Of a stretch of 64,000 nucleotides of DNA, positions 1-8,569 are shown piece after piece. The stretch comes from Burkholderia ubonensis subsp. mesacidophila. Its GTDB lineage: Bacteria > Pseudomonadota > Gammaproteobacteria > Burkholderiales > Burkholderiaceae. The DNA lies in the NCBI RefSeq assembly GCF_002097715.1, contig NZ_CP020740.1:62001-126000 (forward strand). The letters are read 5' to 3'. The notes under the pieces are model-generated. The model saw nothing but the letters and a program-made list of their open reading frames with translations, was not told where the DNA came from and did no database searches. The translations under genes were made by a program, and so were the position numbers. Position 1 is the stretch's first letter, and every line of letters starts with the position of its first letter.

Positions 1-494
1 GGACACGTCTTCGCGATCTCCTCGATCTTGGCCGCGGCGTCCACCCCGTTCGCCACCCACGATTTGTCCTCTATCGCCACGTAGCTCCGCTCAAGACCCG
101 CCTGACGACGATCGACGTAATCGCCAAGCGTGCCGACGAGATTCGCCTTGCCCAGCCACTGCGCGAGCGCCCGCAGATACGTGAGCTTGTTCTCGATCGT
201 GCCGCCCGACTGCTCATCCATCACCCATCGATCGACGAGGTATTCGACGTGCTTGGTTTTCAACGACCAGGGGGTTTGCAAGGCGAACCCGCCTTCGCGT
301 AGTTCAACGAACGCCTTGCAAATCGCCGTTGCCCGGTATTCCTGCGTCTTGATCGACAACGCGCGTTTGCTGATCCGCGTCGTGCTGTGGATCTCCGCGA
401 CGTGCTGATCGAAGAGCACCAGCAGCGCATCGCGCAACTCGGGCGACAGTCGATAGCGGCCCACAACAGCGCGAACGTTGAGGATCGCAGCCAT
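1..494 (-). CDS. Phage-integrase-like protein, N-terminal part (cut by window edge)
   Basis: The minus strand reads open from an ATG at 494 to the left edge (164 codons, no stop). The start is well placed: AAGGAG lies 7 bases upstream. The visible part holds a helical N-terminal region, then a stretch like the core-binding domain of plasmid/phage integrases (TTRISKRALSIKTQEYR near residue 40, then DRWVMDEQSGGTIENKLTYL near residue 90). The catalytic domain would lie outside the window. It is not close to the three larger recombinases at 35-57 kb. Assignment to the phage-integrase N-terminal family is by pattern only. Confidence 0.6.
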   Translation of the reverse strand, partial: MAAILNVRAVVGRYRLSPELRDALLVLFDQHVAEIHSTTRISKRALSIKTQEYRATAICKAFVELREGGFALQTPWSLKTKHVEYLVDRWVMDEQSGGTIENKLTYLRALAQWLGKANLVGTLGDYVDRRQAGLERSYVAIEDKSWVANGVDAAAKIEEIAKTC

Positions 495-1780
495 ACACCT
501 ACTCCTTGCGGCCGACGCCGCTCACACCCGGCGGGATTCACCCACCGCTCAATACCGTTAACCGTTCATCCCGAGCTCGTCGCACCTTTCCGCGGCGCCC
601 GCGCAGATCTCACGCTCCGCGACGTCGTCGGCCTCAACCGATAGAGCGAGTGTCGATCCTATTCGCGAACCCATCGTACGACGCGAGGGAGCACCGTCAA
701 GAACCGACGTTCGCTGCACCACGCTCGAGTGCCGCCCCACCCAAGAAGCCTACTTCGTGCGGCGCCGTCGGCTCGCGCGACATCCGCTCGGTACCGCGGA
801 TCGTGCATCAATCAACGGCACTCGCTCCGCGCTGCCTTTCCCAAGGTCGGCCAGCGCGATCCATTCCTGATTGTTTGTGCCGTCTCAAGAAGACGCTCCA
901 TCATCCATCGCGTGAGCGCCCCTACCTGGCGCTGCCCCGGTCCCTTCCTCTACCGCCATTGCTCTCGCACAAATGGCTCCGCCGATATCCGTCGGCGCGG
1001 TCCTGCTGCTTCCGGTCCTTTAGCGATTCCATCCGATCAGCCCGGTGCATGGGAAGTGCATGCAATCCGACCGTCCATCCTGCTGCCGTGACCGACGCAG
1101 CCCGCGCTTCGCGCAAGCCGTCGCCGGTCATTTCTCGCCCGCTTTGTCGGACGCGCTGCGCGGATTGTCTCCGCACAGTTCAGCTTCGTGGCTACCCTGC
1201 CAGCCTGACGCTTGCGCGTCTCGACGTCGACGATCCTCGCGGTCGCCGGCGCCGGGCTAAGTGCCGGGCAATTCCTGCTGCGCATTTGGGTTACGGCTGC
1301 GCCTACCGTTCGTTCTTCCAATCAGGGAATCGCGATACCGGTCTCTCCGGGTCGCAAGACTTCCCCCGCCCCCAAGCACGTTCATGTCAGCCGCGGTGTA
1401 TCGGGCTTCCTGAACGCACCCAGCTCGTTCGCTGAAAGGGCGTGAGCAGACGCCAACGAGGCCGCGTGGACTGTCCGGTGTCCGGTGTCCACATGTCCTC
1501 ATTGCGTCCCATTGCGGCAAACCGCCGCCGATCGTATGGATATCGCACTGTCCAGGGGTCCTCAAGGTGGACCACTGTGTATTTGATTTGCTTCAGAAAA
1601 AGGCCGCTTCAAAGTGCGGCCCGGACATTTCACTGCGTAGGAGGCCCAGGACGGGCCAGAAGGGGGGCTTGAGCGCCTGACGCTCAGGTTCGATGCGTCG
1701 ATGACGCGGTAGGTGATGCCAAGAATAGGCCGATTTGTCACGCACGGACGCGCGAAAGCTGGTGGGAAGTGCGCCGCTTT
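495..1780. other. Region without a supported gene
   Basis: About 1.3 kb with only Arg/Pro/Ser-rich open frames on both strands and no convincing ribosome binding site or domain. A small tandem GTCCGGT repeat occurs near 1477. It may be a decayed gene or spacer DNA. I see no function. Confidence 0.5.
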
Positions 1781-1816
1781 CCGAAACTTGACTTTGCACC
1801 GCGCTAGATAGACTGA
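1781..1816 (+). promoter_or_regulatory. Putative promoter element (CCGAAACTTGACTT)
   Basis: TTGACT at 1788-1793 fits a -35 box, with only a weak -10 (TAGACT at 1809-1814, short spacing). The 14-base string CCGAAACTTGACTT recurs exactly at 8502-8515 and nearly so at 12679-12691, each time upstream of a plus-strand gene. It probably drives the ParM-like operon. It could also be an operator. Confidence 0.4.
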
Positions 1817-1828
1817 ATCACGCAATCT

Positions 1829-1934
1829 CGGACTTTATCCGGGAGATTCAAGGGCTCGCCACTGCTATCTCCCACTTTATGTCCGACTTCGGAAATGGCC
1901 CGTTGTCAACGTCCGACTTTATCTAGGACTTTTG
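1829..1934 (+). repeat. Short repeat cluster, site I (TTTATCYRGGA motif)
   Basis: Three related motifs (ACTTTATCCGGGAGATT near 1831, CACTTTATGTCCGACTT near 1874, GACTTTATCTAGGACTT near 1912) lie just upstream of the ParM-like gene. Closely similar strings (ATCTGGGAGATT, ATCTAGGACTT, ATCTGGGAC) lie at 35158-35255. They may be binding sites for a DNA-binding protein, such as a centromere for the ParM/ParR-like pair, or recombination-site remnants. Confidence 0.4.
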
Positions 1935-2014
1935 AATGGATGTTGTGCCGGAGTCCGACTCCGGGTTCGACGTTGCACCTGCCATCCCCAAACCATCGAC
2001 CGAAGGAGTCGCTC

Positions 2015-3019
2015 TTGAGAACTGCAGTCTTTGCTATCGACGTCGGCTACGGCAATACGAAGTACGCCCACAGGGCCGCGAACAACTCTGTCGCCACCGG
2101 CATGTTCCCCTCCCTTGCGCCACTTGCGGCCAGTCGCTCCCTCGCCGGCTACGGAGAAGGGATTCTGACCGCGCGCAAGGTCGCCCCGATCGTAGTCGAT
2201 CAGGTCGAGTACGAGGTCGGCCCCGACGTCTCGCTAACCGCCGCCTACGGCAACACGGGGCGCACACTTGCGGACGACTACGTCCTCTCGGACAACTATG
2301 CCGCGCTGCTCTTCGGCGCAATCCACTTCGCCGGCGTCTCACACATCGAACGCCTGGTGCTTGGCCTGCCGGTCCACAATATGAAGAAGTACGCGGCCGA
2401 ACTCAAGGAACGCTTCGCCGGCGAATTGGATTTCGGCGCCGGCCGCGTGAAGATCGACAAGGTCATGGTGATCCCGCAGCCGCTCGGCTCGCTCGTCCTC
2501 GCGTCCAGCAACCGCCAAGGCGGCTTCGCGCGAGATGTCGAGCACCTCGTCATCGACGTCGGCTACTTCACGACAGATTGGGTCTACGCGAGCGGTTTCA
2601 CGATGGACGACAAGCGCAGCGGGGGCATGCCGGGCGGCGCATCGCAGATCTATCAGCGGATCGCGTCGCTGATTGCGCGGGACCAGGGCGACGCTGTAGA
2701 AGATATCGAGCGGATCGACAAGGCGCTGCGCGAACAGAAGCCTTTCTTCTTCTACGGTACCAACATCGACCTCGCGCCCTATCTCGAGCAGGCGCAACCG
2801 CTGATCTCGGGTGTCGTGAAGGAAATACAGAACAACGTCGGCCGGCTGGCGAACGTCCGGTCGATTATCCTGGCCGGCGGAGGCGCGGCACTATACGCGG
2901 CGATCATTCGCCGCGCGTTTCCGCGCGTTGTGATTGAGGTGATCGACGCGCCGTGTTACGCGAACGTTCGAGGATTCCTGTTGGTCGGTGAATCGACCAT
3001 CGCTCGCGAACGTCGATAA
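2015..3019 (+). CDS. ParM/StbA-like plasmid segregation actin
   Basis: A 334-residue actin-fold ATPase, probably forming filaments that push plasmid copies apart. The phosphate-1 loop is DVGYGNTKYA (residues 8-17), the second phosphate region VIDVGYFTTDW (about 178-188) and the adenosine loop AGGGAALY (about 286). The length fits StbA/ParM and archaeal-type actin-like proteins. I chose the TTG at 2015 because GAAGGAG sits 6 bases upstream and the actin motif follows at once. Earlier in-frame ATGs lack a binding site and would add an unrelated leader. The next gene follows after 9 bases, as expected for a ParR/StbB-like partner. Confidence 0.8.
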   Translation: MRTAVFAIDVGYGNTKYAHRAANNSVATGMFPSLAPLAASRSLAGYGEGILTARKVAPIVVDQVEYEVGPDVSLTAAYGNTGRTLADDYVLSDNYAALLFGAIHFAGVSHIERLVLGLPVHNMKKYAAELKERFAGELDFGAGRVKIDKVMVIPQPLGSLVLASSNRQGGFARDVEHLVIDVGYFTTDWVYASGFTMDDKRSGGMPGGASQIYQRIASLIARDQGDAVEDIERIDKALREQKPFFFYGTNIDLAPYLEQAQPLISGVVKEIQNNVGRLANVRSIILAGGGAALYAAIIRRAFPRVVIEVIDAPCYANVRGFLLVGESTIARERR

Positions 3020-3028
3020 GGAGCCGAC

Positions 3029-3364
3029 ATGAGCGACAAGATCGAGATGACCATCACGATCAACGAGCTCGTGTCGCCGCTGCTGTTCGAGCGGTTGAGC
3101 ACGTGTCCCTCGGCCCGTCGCCGGGCAGCCGTTCTCAAGTCGCTGGCGGAAGCCGCGCTGCGTCAGGAGTTGACTGGGCACGGCATCACCGCCCCGCCGG
3201 CGGCCGCGACGTTTGCGACGCCGACACCACGACAGGCACCACCCGCACGCAACACGGACGCGGGCGGTAGCGAGGAGTTTCAGATGCTCCGCGTCGGGGA
3301 TGGAAGCCTCGACAGGGTGGGCTTTGACGACTCGCTTAACGATCAGCTCGGGACGTGGATGTGA
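3029..3364 (+). CDS. Probable adaptor partner of the ParM-like protein (ParR/StbB-like)
   Basis: A 111-residue protein beginning 9 bases after the ParM-like gene, with AAGGAG just upstream. The N-terminal 50 residues look like a helical, possibly ribbon-helix-helix, DNA-binding segment (ITINELVSPLLFERLSTCP, then an Arg-rich helix). A Pro/Ala-rich linker and an acidic tail follow. That plan matches ParR adaptors, which bind centromere repeats and grip actin filaments through their C-terminus. The role comes from gene order and size. No family motif is diagnostic. Confidence 0.55.
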   Translation: MSDKIEMTITINELVSPLLFERLSTCPSARRRAAVLKSLAEAALRQELTGHGITAPPAAATFATPTPRQAPPARNTDAGGSEEFQMLRVGDGSLDRVGFDDSLNDQLGTWM

Positions 3365-3482
3365 CAGGAGACCACCGCGTTTGATCGCGACTTGCTTTTC
3401 GAATAGACCTGAGAAAATGGCAGTACGAGGTCGGTGTTCAAGGCGTGTTCCACGCCCTGCACCGGTGGATAAGGAGAACAAC

Positions 3483-3638
3483 ATGCTGGAACTGATCGAC
3501 TGGGTCCGCAACGGGGAATTGATCCACAAGCTGGCGTCCCCGTTCTTTTGGCTCGCCGCAGCGGCGGCCGTCATCGCAGCCGAGTACTTCGTCGCCGCGT
3601 GGCACGCCCACATGGCCAACAACAAGGACGGGAAATGA
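3483..3638 (+). CDS. Small single-pass membrane protein
   Basis: A 51-residue protein starting at an ATG 6 bases after AAGGAG. Residues about 19-40 form one hydrophobic helix (FFWLAAAAAVIAAEYFVAAW) and the tail is polar. Its stop overlaps the next start in an ATGA junction, so the two are probably co-translated. Function unknown; small membrane pairs like this are common in plasmid transfer regions. Confidence 0.6.
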   Translation: MLELIDWVRNGELIHKLASPFFWLAAAAAVIAAEYFVAAWHAHMANNKDGK

Positions 3639-3889
3639 ACGCCGTCGCCGGAGCGCTGTCAGCGATCGCCCGCAGGTTCCGCGCCCTCCCTTTTGTGCTG
3701 CGCCGCCTCCTCATCGTGATGGCGTGCTCGGCGATCTGGCTGGTCGGTTGCTTCATGCGCAAGGCGGGTGCGGGTGACCTCGCCATGCTGTTTCTCTTCG
3801 GTGGCGCGATCGGCGCACTGTGGGCCAGTGGGACGTGGCGGATCTTCCGCTTCGTGCTCCTCCTGGTGCTCATCCTCGTGGGCGATTGA
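3635..3889 (+). CDS. Small membrane protein
   Basis: An 84-residue protein translationally coupled to the gene before it by an ATGA overlap. It has a basic N-terminus, then three hydrophobic stretches (about residues 25-41, 47-64 and 68-83). Not recognised. A strong terminator follows immediately, so it ends the operon that begins with the ParM-like gene or with the preceding small gene. Confidence 0.6.
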   Translation: MNAVAGALSAIARRFRALPFVLRRLLIVMACSAIWLVGCFMRKAGAGDLAMLFLFGGAIGALWASGTWRIFRFVLLLVLILVGD

Positions 3890-3892
3890 GCA

Positions 3893-3927
3893 AAAAAAAG
3901 GCGACTTCCCGAGGGAAGCCGCCTTTT
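3893..3927. terminator. Bidirectional intrinsic terminator
   Basis: AAAAGGCGACTTCCC at 3896-3910 pairs with GGGAAGCCGCCTTTT at 3913-3927, with one mismatch. There is an A-run on the left and a T-run on the right, so it can stop transcripts from both converging genes. Confidence 0.85.
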
Positions 3928-3933
3928 GCCACG

Positions 3934-4161
3934 TTAATGCGTCTTGCTCTTCGCTTTTTCTTCGAGCCAAGCCATACAAAAATCGACCGCCGGCTGGAAC
4001 GCTTCATCCCGGAGGATGTAGCGATCGTCACCTTCAAGCTGCCGGTCGATCACGTCGAAGCGCGGGCCTTCGGAGTGGTCCGGCGATCCCTCAGGCGCCA
4101 CCGCAGGTGGTGCCTCGACCACCTCAAACTCATCCAGCACAAGTCGAAACGAGCCCATCAT
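3934..4161 (-). CDS. Small acidic protein of unknown function
   Basis: A 75-residue protein with a good binding site (GAGGTGA) before its ATGATG start. It is rich in Glu/Asp/Pro, with a helical C-terminal part (FQPAVDFCMAWLEEKAKS). No known domain. It shares the bidirectional terminator with the convergent membrane-protein gene and lies downstream of the primase-like gene. Confidence 0.55.
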   Translation of the reverse strand: MMGSFRLVLDEFEVVEAPPAVAPEGSPDHSEGPRFDVIDRQLEGDDRYILRDEAFQPAVDFCMAWLEEKAKSKTH

Positions 4162-4230
4162 TCACCTCGTGATGTGGCCCGGCGCTATACGGCCCGGAGG
4201 GGACGTATCCCCACCGGGTAAGAAAAGATG

Positions 4231-4248
4231 TGCCGGCAAACGCCGGCG
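4231..4248 (-). terminator. Hairpin, probable terminator of the primase-like gene
   Basis: GCCGGC at 4232-4237 and 4242-4247 flank an AAAC loop. Read on the minus strand, the hairpin is followed by a T-rich stretch (CATCTTTTCTTA). It lies just past the primase-like stop codon. Confidence 0.55.
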
Positions 4249-4254
4249 TCAAAG

Positions 4255-5397
4255 TCACACTGCTGCGCACATCTCAAAACTGCGGATTCGCGCCAAGTTC
4301 CGCTTCCGCGTTTCCTCGCGCGCTAGTTGTCGGGCCCGGACGAGTTCACGCTGTCGCGTCCGCCGCTGGTGCTGCATCTTCCACACGTCGCAGAAATCCA
4401 CGCCGTCGACCACTGACGTCACGATCGAAACGCGCTTGCCGTGTTCGCGAATACGATCGGCAAGGACCTGCGCGTGATGTTCACCTGGCCTAAAGCCCCG
4501 CAGACGGTCGACCTCATCGCGATCGGCGTAGATGATCACGTGGTCGTAGTCGGTCCAGTTGATATCGGCATGTTCGAGGGCACCGCAATTCAGCAGGCTG
4601 CGTACCTCGATGCGATTCTCATACCGAGCGACGACCGCAAAACCAGTCTCTGCGCCTTCCACCAACGCCAGCGTGCGAGACCGCGTCGTGTTGAGCAACA
4701 CCGACGACCCGAAACTTCCGGCCGGCGCGCTCATCTCCAACTTCGCTCGCTGTTTCCCTTTCTTCGTGCGAAAAGGAACCTTCTCGCCGTCAACGGTGAC
4801 GTAGGTCCGGTGGAGGCGCCGCGGCTTTCCGACCTGCGATCGCGCTCGCAGCAGCATCACGGGAAACTTCCCCTGCTTCTTCCCGAAGGCGTCGATGTAC
4901 TCCATGCCAGGGTGATAGCGCACATCACGTCCGATCCATTCAAGCCGCAGCCCCGGAACTCGCGTGGACAGGTAGGTCCACACAGGCGAATCGCTCGTGA
5001 CCGGGGCGGCACCATCCCATGCTGCCTGCATCTCGCAACATTTCTGCTTGTCGCTCTTTTCAGGCCGGGCCGGGACAGGCTTCGCCTTGCGCGCTACTGC
5101 GACGGGAATGCCGCCGTTGTAGTTGCCGGTCTCGAGCTCATAGTAGATCTCGCGATACGGCTTGCCAGTCACCTCACGGATAAGCTGCACACCCGTGCCC
5201 CCCTTCAGGCAACGTGCGCAATGCCAACCGCCGCTAGGGTCTTTTTCGGCGGGAAAGAGCCGAAATGTCTCTTCCCCATCACAGAGCGGGCACGTCCACC
5301 AACGCTTGCCATTGCCAAGAAATCGACTGTCGATGTAGTGCGGAAAGATGTTGTTCCAGTCCAGGGCCGCAAGATTCAGCTTTTTCAGTTCACGCAT
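4255..5397 (-). CDS. Plasmid primase-like protein (zinc ribbon plus Toprim)
   Basis: A 380-residue protein of the DnaG/TraC primase type. An N-terminal zinc ribbon has Cys36, Cys39, Cys60 and Cys63 (CPLC ... CARC). A Toprim-like core follows, with the glutamate signature LVEGAETG near residue 250 and the acidic YADRDEVD near residue 295. The tail is basic. Such proteins prime lagging-strand or post-transfer synthesis on plasmids; SSB, its usual partner, is encoded 436 bp upstream on the same strand. The start overlaps the 61-residue gene before it by 13 bases. No helicase domain is present. Confidence 0.75.
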   Translation of the reverse strand: MRELKKLNLAALDWNNIFPHYIDSRFLGNGKRWWTCPLCDGEETFRLFPAEKDPSGGWHCARCLKGGTGVQLIREVTGKPYREIYYELETGNYNGGIPVAVARKAKPVPARPEKSDKQKCCEMQAAWDGAAPVTSDSPVWTYLSTRVPGLRLEWIGRDVRYHPGMEYIDAFGKKQGKFPVMLLRARSQVGKPRRLHRTYVTVDGEKVPFRTKKGKQRAKLEMSAPAGSFGSSVLLNTTRSRTLALVEGAETGFAVVARYENRIEVRSLLNCGALEHADINWTDYDHVIIYADRDEVDRLRGFRPGEHHAQVLADRIREHGKRVSIVTSVVDGVDFCDVWKMQHQRRTRQRELVRARQLAREETRKRNLARIRSFEMCAAV

Positions 5398-5570
5398 GAT
5401 TCGTCCTCCATTCGACCGACGGCGGAAACGCGTGCATCGGCCGCCACTCGAGCAGTCAGCACGGATGGATCACCAACTCCCTCGACCGTCGAGTCCTCCA
5501 ACGTCGCGTCGAATCGACGTGACACGAAGAGCCCCGTGCGGCGCGAAAGGCAAAAACACTTCACGTTCAT
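5385..5570 (-). CDS. Small unknown protein coupled to the primase-like gene
   Basis: A 61-residue protein with a strong binding site (AAAGGAGAG) 5 bases before its ATG. Three N-terminal cysteine/basic positions (MNVKCFCLSRR) are followed by an acidic tail. Its 3' end overlaps the primase-like start by 13 bases, suggesting translational coupling. No recognised domain. I preferred this start to a longer frame from 5672, which lacks a binding site. Confidence 0.5.
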   Translation of the reverse strand: MNVKCFCLSRRTGLFVSRRFDATLEDSTVEGVGDPSVLTARVAADARVSAVGRMEDESCVN

Positions 5571-5711
5571 AGATCTCTCCTTTCGGATTGCGGGTTTTAT
5601 CGATGCCTGAGACAGGCGCAGAAACGCTTGCTCAACGAAGCCGTGCGCGAGCGCGTCGGCTTGGTTCAGCAACGTCAGCGGACCAAGGAAATGCGGGAAG
5701 GAAGAAAGACG

Positions 5712-5743
5712 GCGTGTGACGTGCCCAAGGGCACGTCACACGC
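5712..5743 (-). terminator. Long hairpin downstream of ssb
   Basis: GCGTGTGACGTGCCC (5712-5726) is perfectly complementary to 5729-5743 with only two bases between, so the loop must open slightly. On the minus strand a T-rich tract (CGTCTTTCTT) follows. Probably terminates ssb transcription. As a 15-bp palindrome it could also be a protein site. Confidence 0.55.
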
Positions 5744-5832
5744 TAAAGGTGAGAAAAATCGGGAGAGCGAAGCTGAATGGTGAGCTTTCCCGGGATCAGA
5801 GCGCGGCCCTCGGCTTGCTCGGATACGGGAAA

Positions 5833-6387
5833 TCAGAACGGAATGTCGTCATCCATGTCGTCGAAGCCGCCGCCGCCACCATGCGACTGCGTCTGAGCCG
5901 GCGGGGGCGCCGAATGCTGGGGACGTGCCGAGGTGTTTGCAGGCGGTTGGCTGGATGCCGGGCGCGATGCCGGGGCAGCTACCTGACGGCGCGTGCCCTG
6001 CTCGAACTCACCATCGCCACCGTGACCACCGCCTTCGCCGCGGCCGCCATTATTGCGGCCGCCGAGCATCTGCATCTGGTCAGCAACGATCTCGGTCGAG
6101 TAGCGATCCTGCCCGTCCTGGCCTTGCCATTTGCGTGTGCGAATCCTGCCTTCGATGTAGATCGAGCTGCCCTTCTTCAGGTACTCGCTCACGATCTCGG
6201 CCAGCCGGCCAAAGAACGCGATGCGATGCCACTCGGTCATTTCCTTGAACTCGCCGCTCGCCTTGTCCTTGTAGCGGTCGGTCGTCGCAAGACGCACATT
6301 TGCCACGGCATCACCACTCGGCAGGTAGCGTACTTCCGGATCCGCACCGAGATTGCCGACGAGGATCACTTTGTTAACAGAGGCCAT
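5833..6387 (-). CDS. ssb: Single-stranded DNA-binding protein
   Basis: A 184-residue SSB. The OB-fold fills residues 1-110 ([20 protein letters not shown] start, [14 protein letters not shown] middle, [12 protein letters not shown] end). A Gly/Pro/Gln-rich linker follows, then the acidic tip DDDIPF that recruits partner proteins. The length fits bacterial SSB. It is a plasmid-borne copy, presumably coating DNA during replication or transfer together with the nearby primase-like protein. Confidence 0.95.
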   Translation of the reverse strand: MASVNKVILVGNLGADPEVRYLPSGDAVANVRLATTDRYKDKASGEFKEMTEWHRIAFFGRLAEIVSEYLKKGSSIYIEGRIRTRKWQGQDGQDRYSTEIVADQMQMLGGRNNGGRGEGGGHGGDGEFEQGTRRQVAAPASRPASSQPPANTSARPQHSAPPPAQTQSHGGGGGFDDMDDDIPF

Positions 6388-6398
6388 CTAGAACTCCT

Positions 6399-7232
6399 TC
6401 ATTTGGTAATTGACCACAGCCACTTGTCCCACATGACTTGCTGGCCGTTCTTGTGAATGGGTGAACCGTCGTCCTTGCGGAACGCCGGTACCTTGATCTT
6501 GCGCAGACGCTTCACCGTGACGATGTCGCCGACGCGGCAACCACAGTCGTTGATCGCTTCTTTCAGTCCCTCGCCCTGTAGTACCTGCTCACCGCCCCGC
6601 GTCTCGAGACGAAGTGCAAACGAACGATAGGTACGAGATTTACCCTGTCGACGATCGGGGAAGGTTTCTTCGCCCCAACCCGTGATCCGGCCTTCAACCG
6701 CGGACGAACGCCACGCGTCATCACTGCCACCACGCTGATTCCAGGACCGACTGGACTCGCCTGTTGGTGATGAGCGGCGTCGTTCGCCTTCTTCGTCAGA
6801 TGTCGATTGCGGCGCGTCCGACGGTTGCGGCGGCCGAGGATCCGAATCTGCAGATGCCGAGGTACCGCCCGGTGCGGCAGACGCCGGTACGCTTTCGCGA
6901 CGGATCGCCGTGGCAATCGCATCCTTCAGCGGAACCGCGTGCTCGTTCACCAGCGCCCAATGTGGCGCCAGCGCCGGCAGGATCTTCGTACCGAACATCG
7001 TGTCGCCTGGTGCGTCGTCAAATGCCGGTGCGAACTCGACCACGCAATCGCCTTCGTCGACGAACAGATGGGCGATCCCATCGATCGTCACGAACGTTTC
7101 GTTGGATGCGCCAGTCCCGACCGTGCGTTCACCGCTTCCAGACGCCGGCGGCTGATGTGCCGTCGACGCCCGGGGGCCGCCGGGAAACGCTTGCGCGAGC
7201 AGGCGTGTGAAAAACATCGCTACGCCACCCAT
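6399..7232 (-). CDS. Unknown protein with a relaxase-tail-like C-terminal module
   Basis: A 277-residue protein beginning 5 bases after GGAGG and overlapping the previous gene by 13 bases. Residues about 45-110 form one globular unit. A Ser/Arg-rich disordered linker follows (about 115-170). Residues 181-250 (GRITGWGEETF ... INDCGCRVGDIVTVKRL) resemble the small beta-rich module found at the C-terminus of some TraI/primase-type plasmid proteins (GkIlewGeApY...VGDrV pattern). It sits just upstream of ssb in the same operon, so a DNA-processing role is plausible. The similarity is by eye only. Confidence 0.55.
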   Translation of the reverse strand: MGGVAMFFTRLLAQAFPGGPRASTAHQPPASGSGERTVGTGASNETFVTIDGIAHLFVDEGDCVVEFAPAFDDAPGDTMFGTKILPALAPHWALVNEHAVPLKDAIATAIRRESVPASAAPGGTSASADSDPRPPQPSDAPQSTSDEEGERRRSSPTGESSRSWNQRGGSDDAWRSSAVEGRITGWGEETFPDRRQGKSRTYRSFALRLETRGGEQVLQGEGLKEAINDCGCRVGDIVTVKRLRKIKVPAFRKDDGSPIHKNGQQVMWDKWLWSITK

Positions 7233-7669
7233 TGCGCCTCCAGCGACAGTTGACCGCTACACCAGCGGTTGAGTCGGATGAAGTCATAGTTGAGCAACGG
7301 ATTGTCTCGGATCGCGTCCTGCATTGCGCGCGGCCGCACTCGCCCGAGCGCGCAGACGACTTGGTACGGGATCGCTCCCGTCCAAAGCTCCATGATCCAG
7401 CCGAGCGTCGCGTAGTAGTCGACCTTGTCGACCGGCCGGTTGCACAGCCGTTGATGCAGCATTTCGGCGCAGTCGATCAACGCTTCGGGCACGTTGTCGC
7501 TATGTCGGCTGTCGAGGGCGAAGAAGACCACCGCCTCGGCAAGCTTTTCCCGCACGTGCGGCTCCCAGAGATCGGGATCCGGCAGGGGATCGGGTTTAGG
7601 TGGGGTGATGAGAATCGGCGATTCGCTGCCGAACATGTCGAGCTGCCAACCAGCCACATGCGGTTCCAT
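7220..7669 (-). CDS. Conserved-looking plasmid protein of unknown function
   Basis: A 149-residue protein with no recognised domain. It has an N-terminal Pro-rich segment, then a mostly helical body rich in Trp, Leu and Arg. The start at 7669 has GGAG 7 bases upstream; a longer start at 7702 has a poorly spaced site. It overlaps the next gene and probably heads an operon running through ssb. A 21-bp inverted repeat lies about 40 bp upstream and may be its operator. Confidence 0.5.
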   Translation of the reverse strand: MEPHVAGWQLDMFGSESPILITPPKPDPLPDPDLWEPHVREKLAEAVVFFALDSRHSDNVPEALIDCAEMLHQRLCNRPVDKVDYYATLGWIMELWTGAIPYQVVCALGRVRPRAMQDAIRDNPLLNYDFIRLNRWCSGQLSLEAQWVA

Positions 7670-7709
7670 GAACGTGCTCCGTGTATCGACCGGGCACCTC
7701 ATTCCCCTT

Positions 7710-7730
7710 ACCGGGAACGTGGTTCCCGGT
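7710..7730. promoter_or_regulatory. Perfect inverted repeat, candidate operator
   Basis: ACCGGGAAC-GTG-GTTCCCGGT: 9-bp perfect arms with a 3-bp spacer, between two minus-strand genes and upstream of the ssb-containing operon. The form is typical of a dimeric repressor site. There is no T-run, so a terminator is less likely. Confidence 0.5.
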
Positions 7731-7783
7731 GGGAGATAGGGGGCGACCGTGCGAATTTCTTCGCATGGTCGGACAGGGGCGAC

Positions 7784-8146
7784 TTACTTCGTGCCCGTCT
7801 TCAGAGATTGGGCGCTCGTCGGACTAGACCGCGCCTTCATGGGGATGACAACGGCCGATTTCGCGTACTGCCGTTGCGGGGTCGGCGATGCCTGCACAAC
7901 GGAACGTGCAGATGCGCCTTGGCGGCGATTCGCCTGTTGGGGAGCCTCGTCAACATCGTAACGGTCGCCACTATCGCGCTCGGCAGAGCGCGGTGCACTC
8001 TTCGCGCTGTTCTTGAAGTGGTTGAATGTTGCAGCGATCAGGAAGATGAAAACGAGAACTGAGTGCGCGGCGATATATACCGCCAGGCACAGAGCGAGGA
8101 GCTTGGCCGGCGATTTGACCGCGCCGCTGATCAGGGACTTCAACAT
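7784..8146 (-). CDS. Single-pass membrane protein with a long charged tail
   Basis: A 120-residue protein starting 6 bases after GGAGAG. Residues about 13-40 are hydrophobic (LLALCLAVYIAAHSVLVFIF). The remaining 80 residues are Ser/Ala/Arg/Gln-rich and probably disordered. An upstream extension to 8251 lacks a binding site. Function unknown. Confidence 0.5.
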   Translation of the reverse strand: MLKSLISGAVKSPAKLLALCLAVYIAAHSVLVFIFLIAATFNHFKNSAKSAPRSAERDSGDRYDVDEAPQQANRRQGASARSVVQASPTPQRQYAKSAVVIPMKARSSPTSAQSLKTGTK

Positions 8147-8500
8147 CTTTCTCTCCAGAGAAAATCGAACAAGGGAATGTCCGGACAATGCCCGGTGGTT
8201 TCGATGCTCAGAACGAGCAAGGAAATCGGCGCGAAGCACTTTCGTCCGCAACCATGTGGTCAGCGCACGAAACAGCTCAGGGCCGATCGAAAGGAAGGTG
8301 CGGGCAGGCCGCGAGGTGGCAGAGCCAGTTGGCTCAGGAATGTCGATGCGTCAGGAACGCGTGATAGAGGTAGAGTAAGCCGCGCCGAAGCGCGGTCCGC
8401 GTGGAATGCTCGCCAATCGGGTACAGCTTTGGCCCCATCGCTCGAACGCAACCGGTTGAGGGACTAAACCGAGAATGCTCCAGAAAATCGTATAGCTTTC
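8147..8500. other. Divergent intergenic region without a supported gene
   Basis: This stretch separates the minus-strand membrane-protein gene from the plus-strand NERD gene. Several short frames exist, but none has a good start or a protein-like composition. It presumably holds the membrane-protein promoter. Confidence 0.45.
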
Positions 8501-8537
8501 TCCGAAACTTGACTTCGAAAATTCGGCGGCAAACTGG
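8501..8537 (+). promoter_or_regulatory. Putative promoter of the NERD gene (CCGAAACTTGACTT)
   Basis: TTGACT at 8509-8514 lies within CCGAAACTTGACTT, identical to the element upstream of the ParM-like gene. GCTTTC also precedes it in both places. The -10 is weak (AACTGG at the right distance). Confidence 0.4.
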
Positions 8538-8569
8538 ACGCGTCACTTCAACAAACGAGGCGCATCCAC

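Noticed and set aside
506..1435. A 309-codon open frame on the plus strand
   Set aside because: Arg/Pro/Ser-rich, no binding site, no domain; open frames of this kind arise by chance in high-GC DNA.
4441..5610. A 389-codon frame opposite the primase-like gene
   Set aside because: Shadow of the minus-strand primase-like gene, which has zinc and Toprim motifs and a good start.
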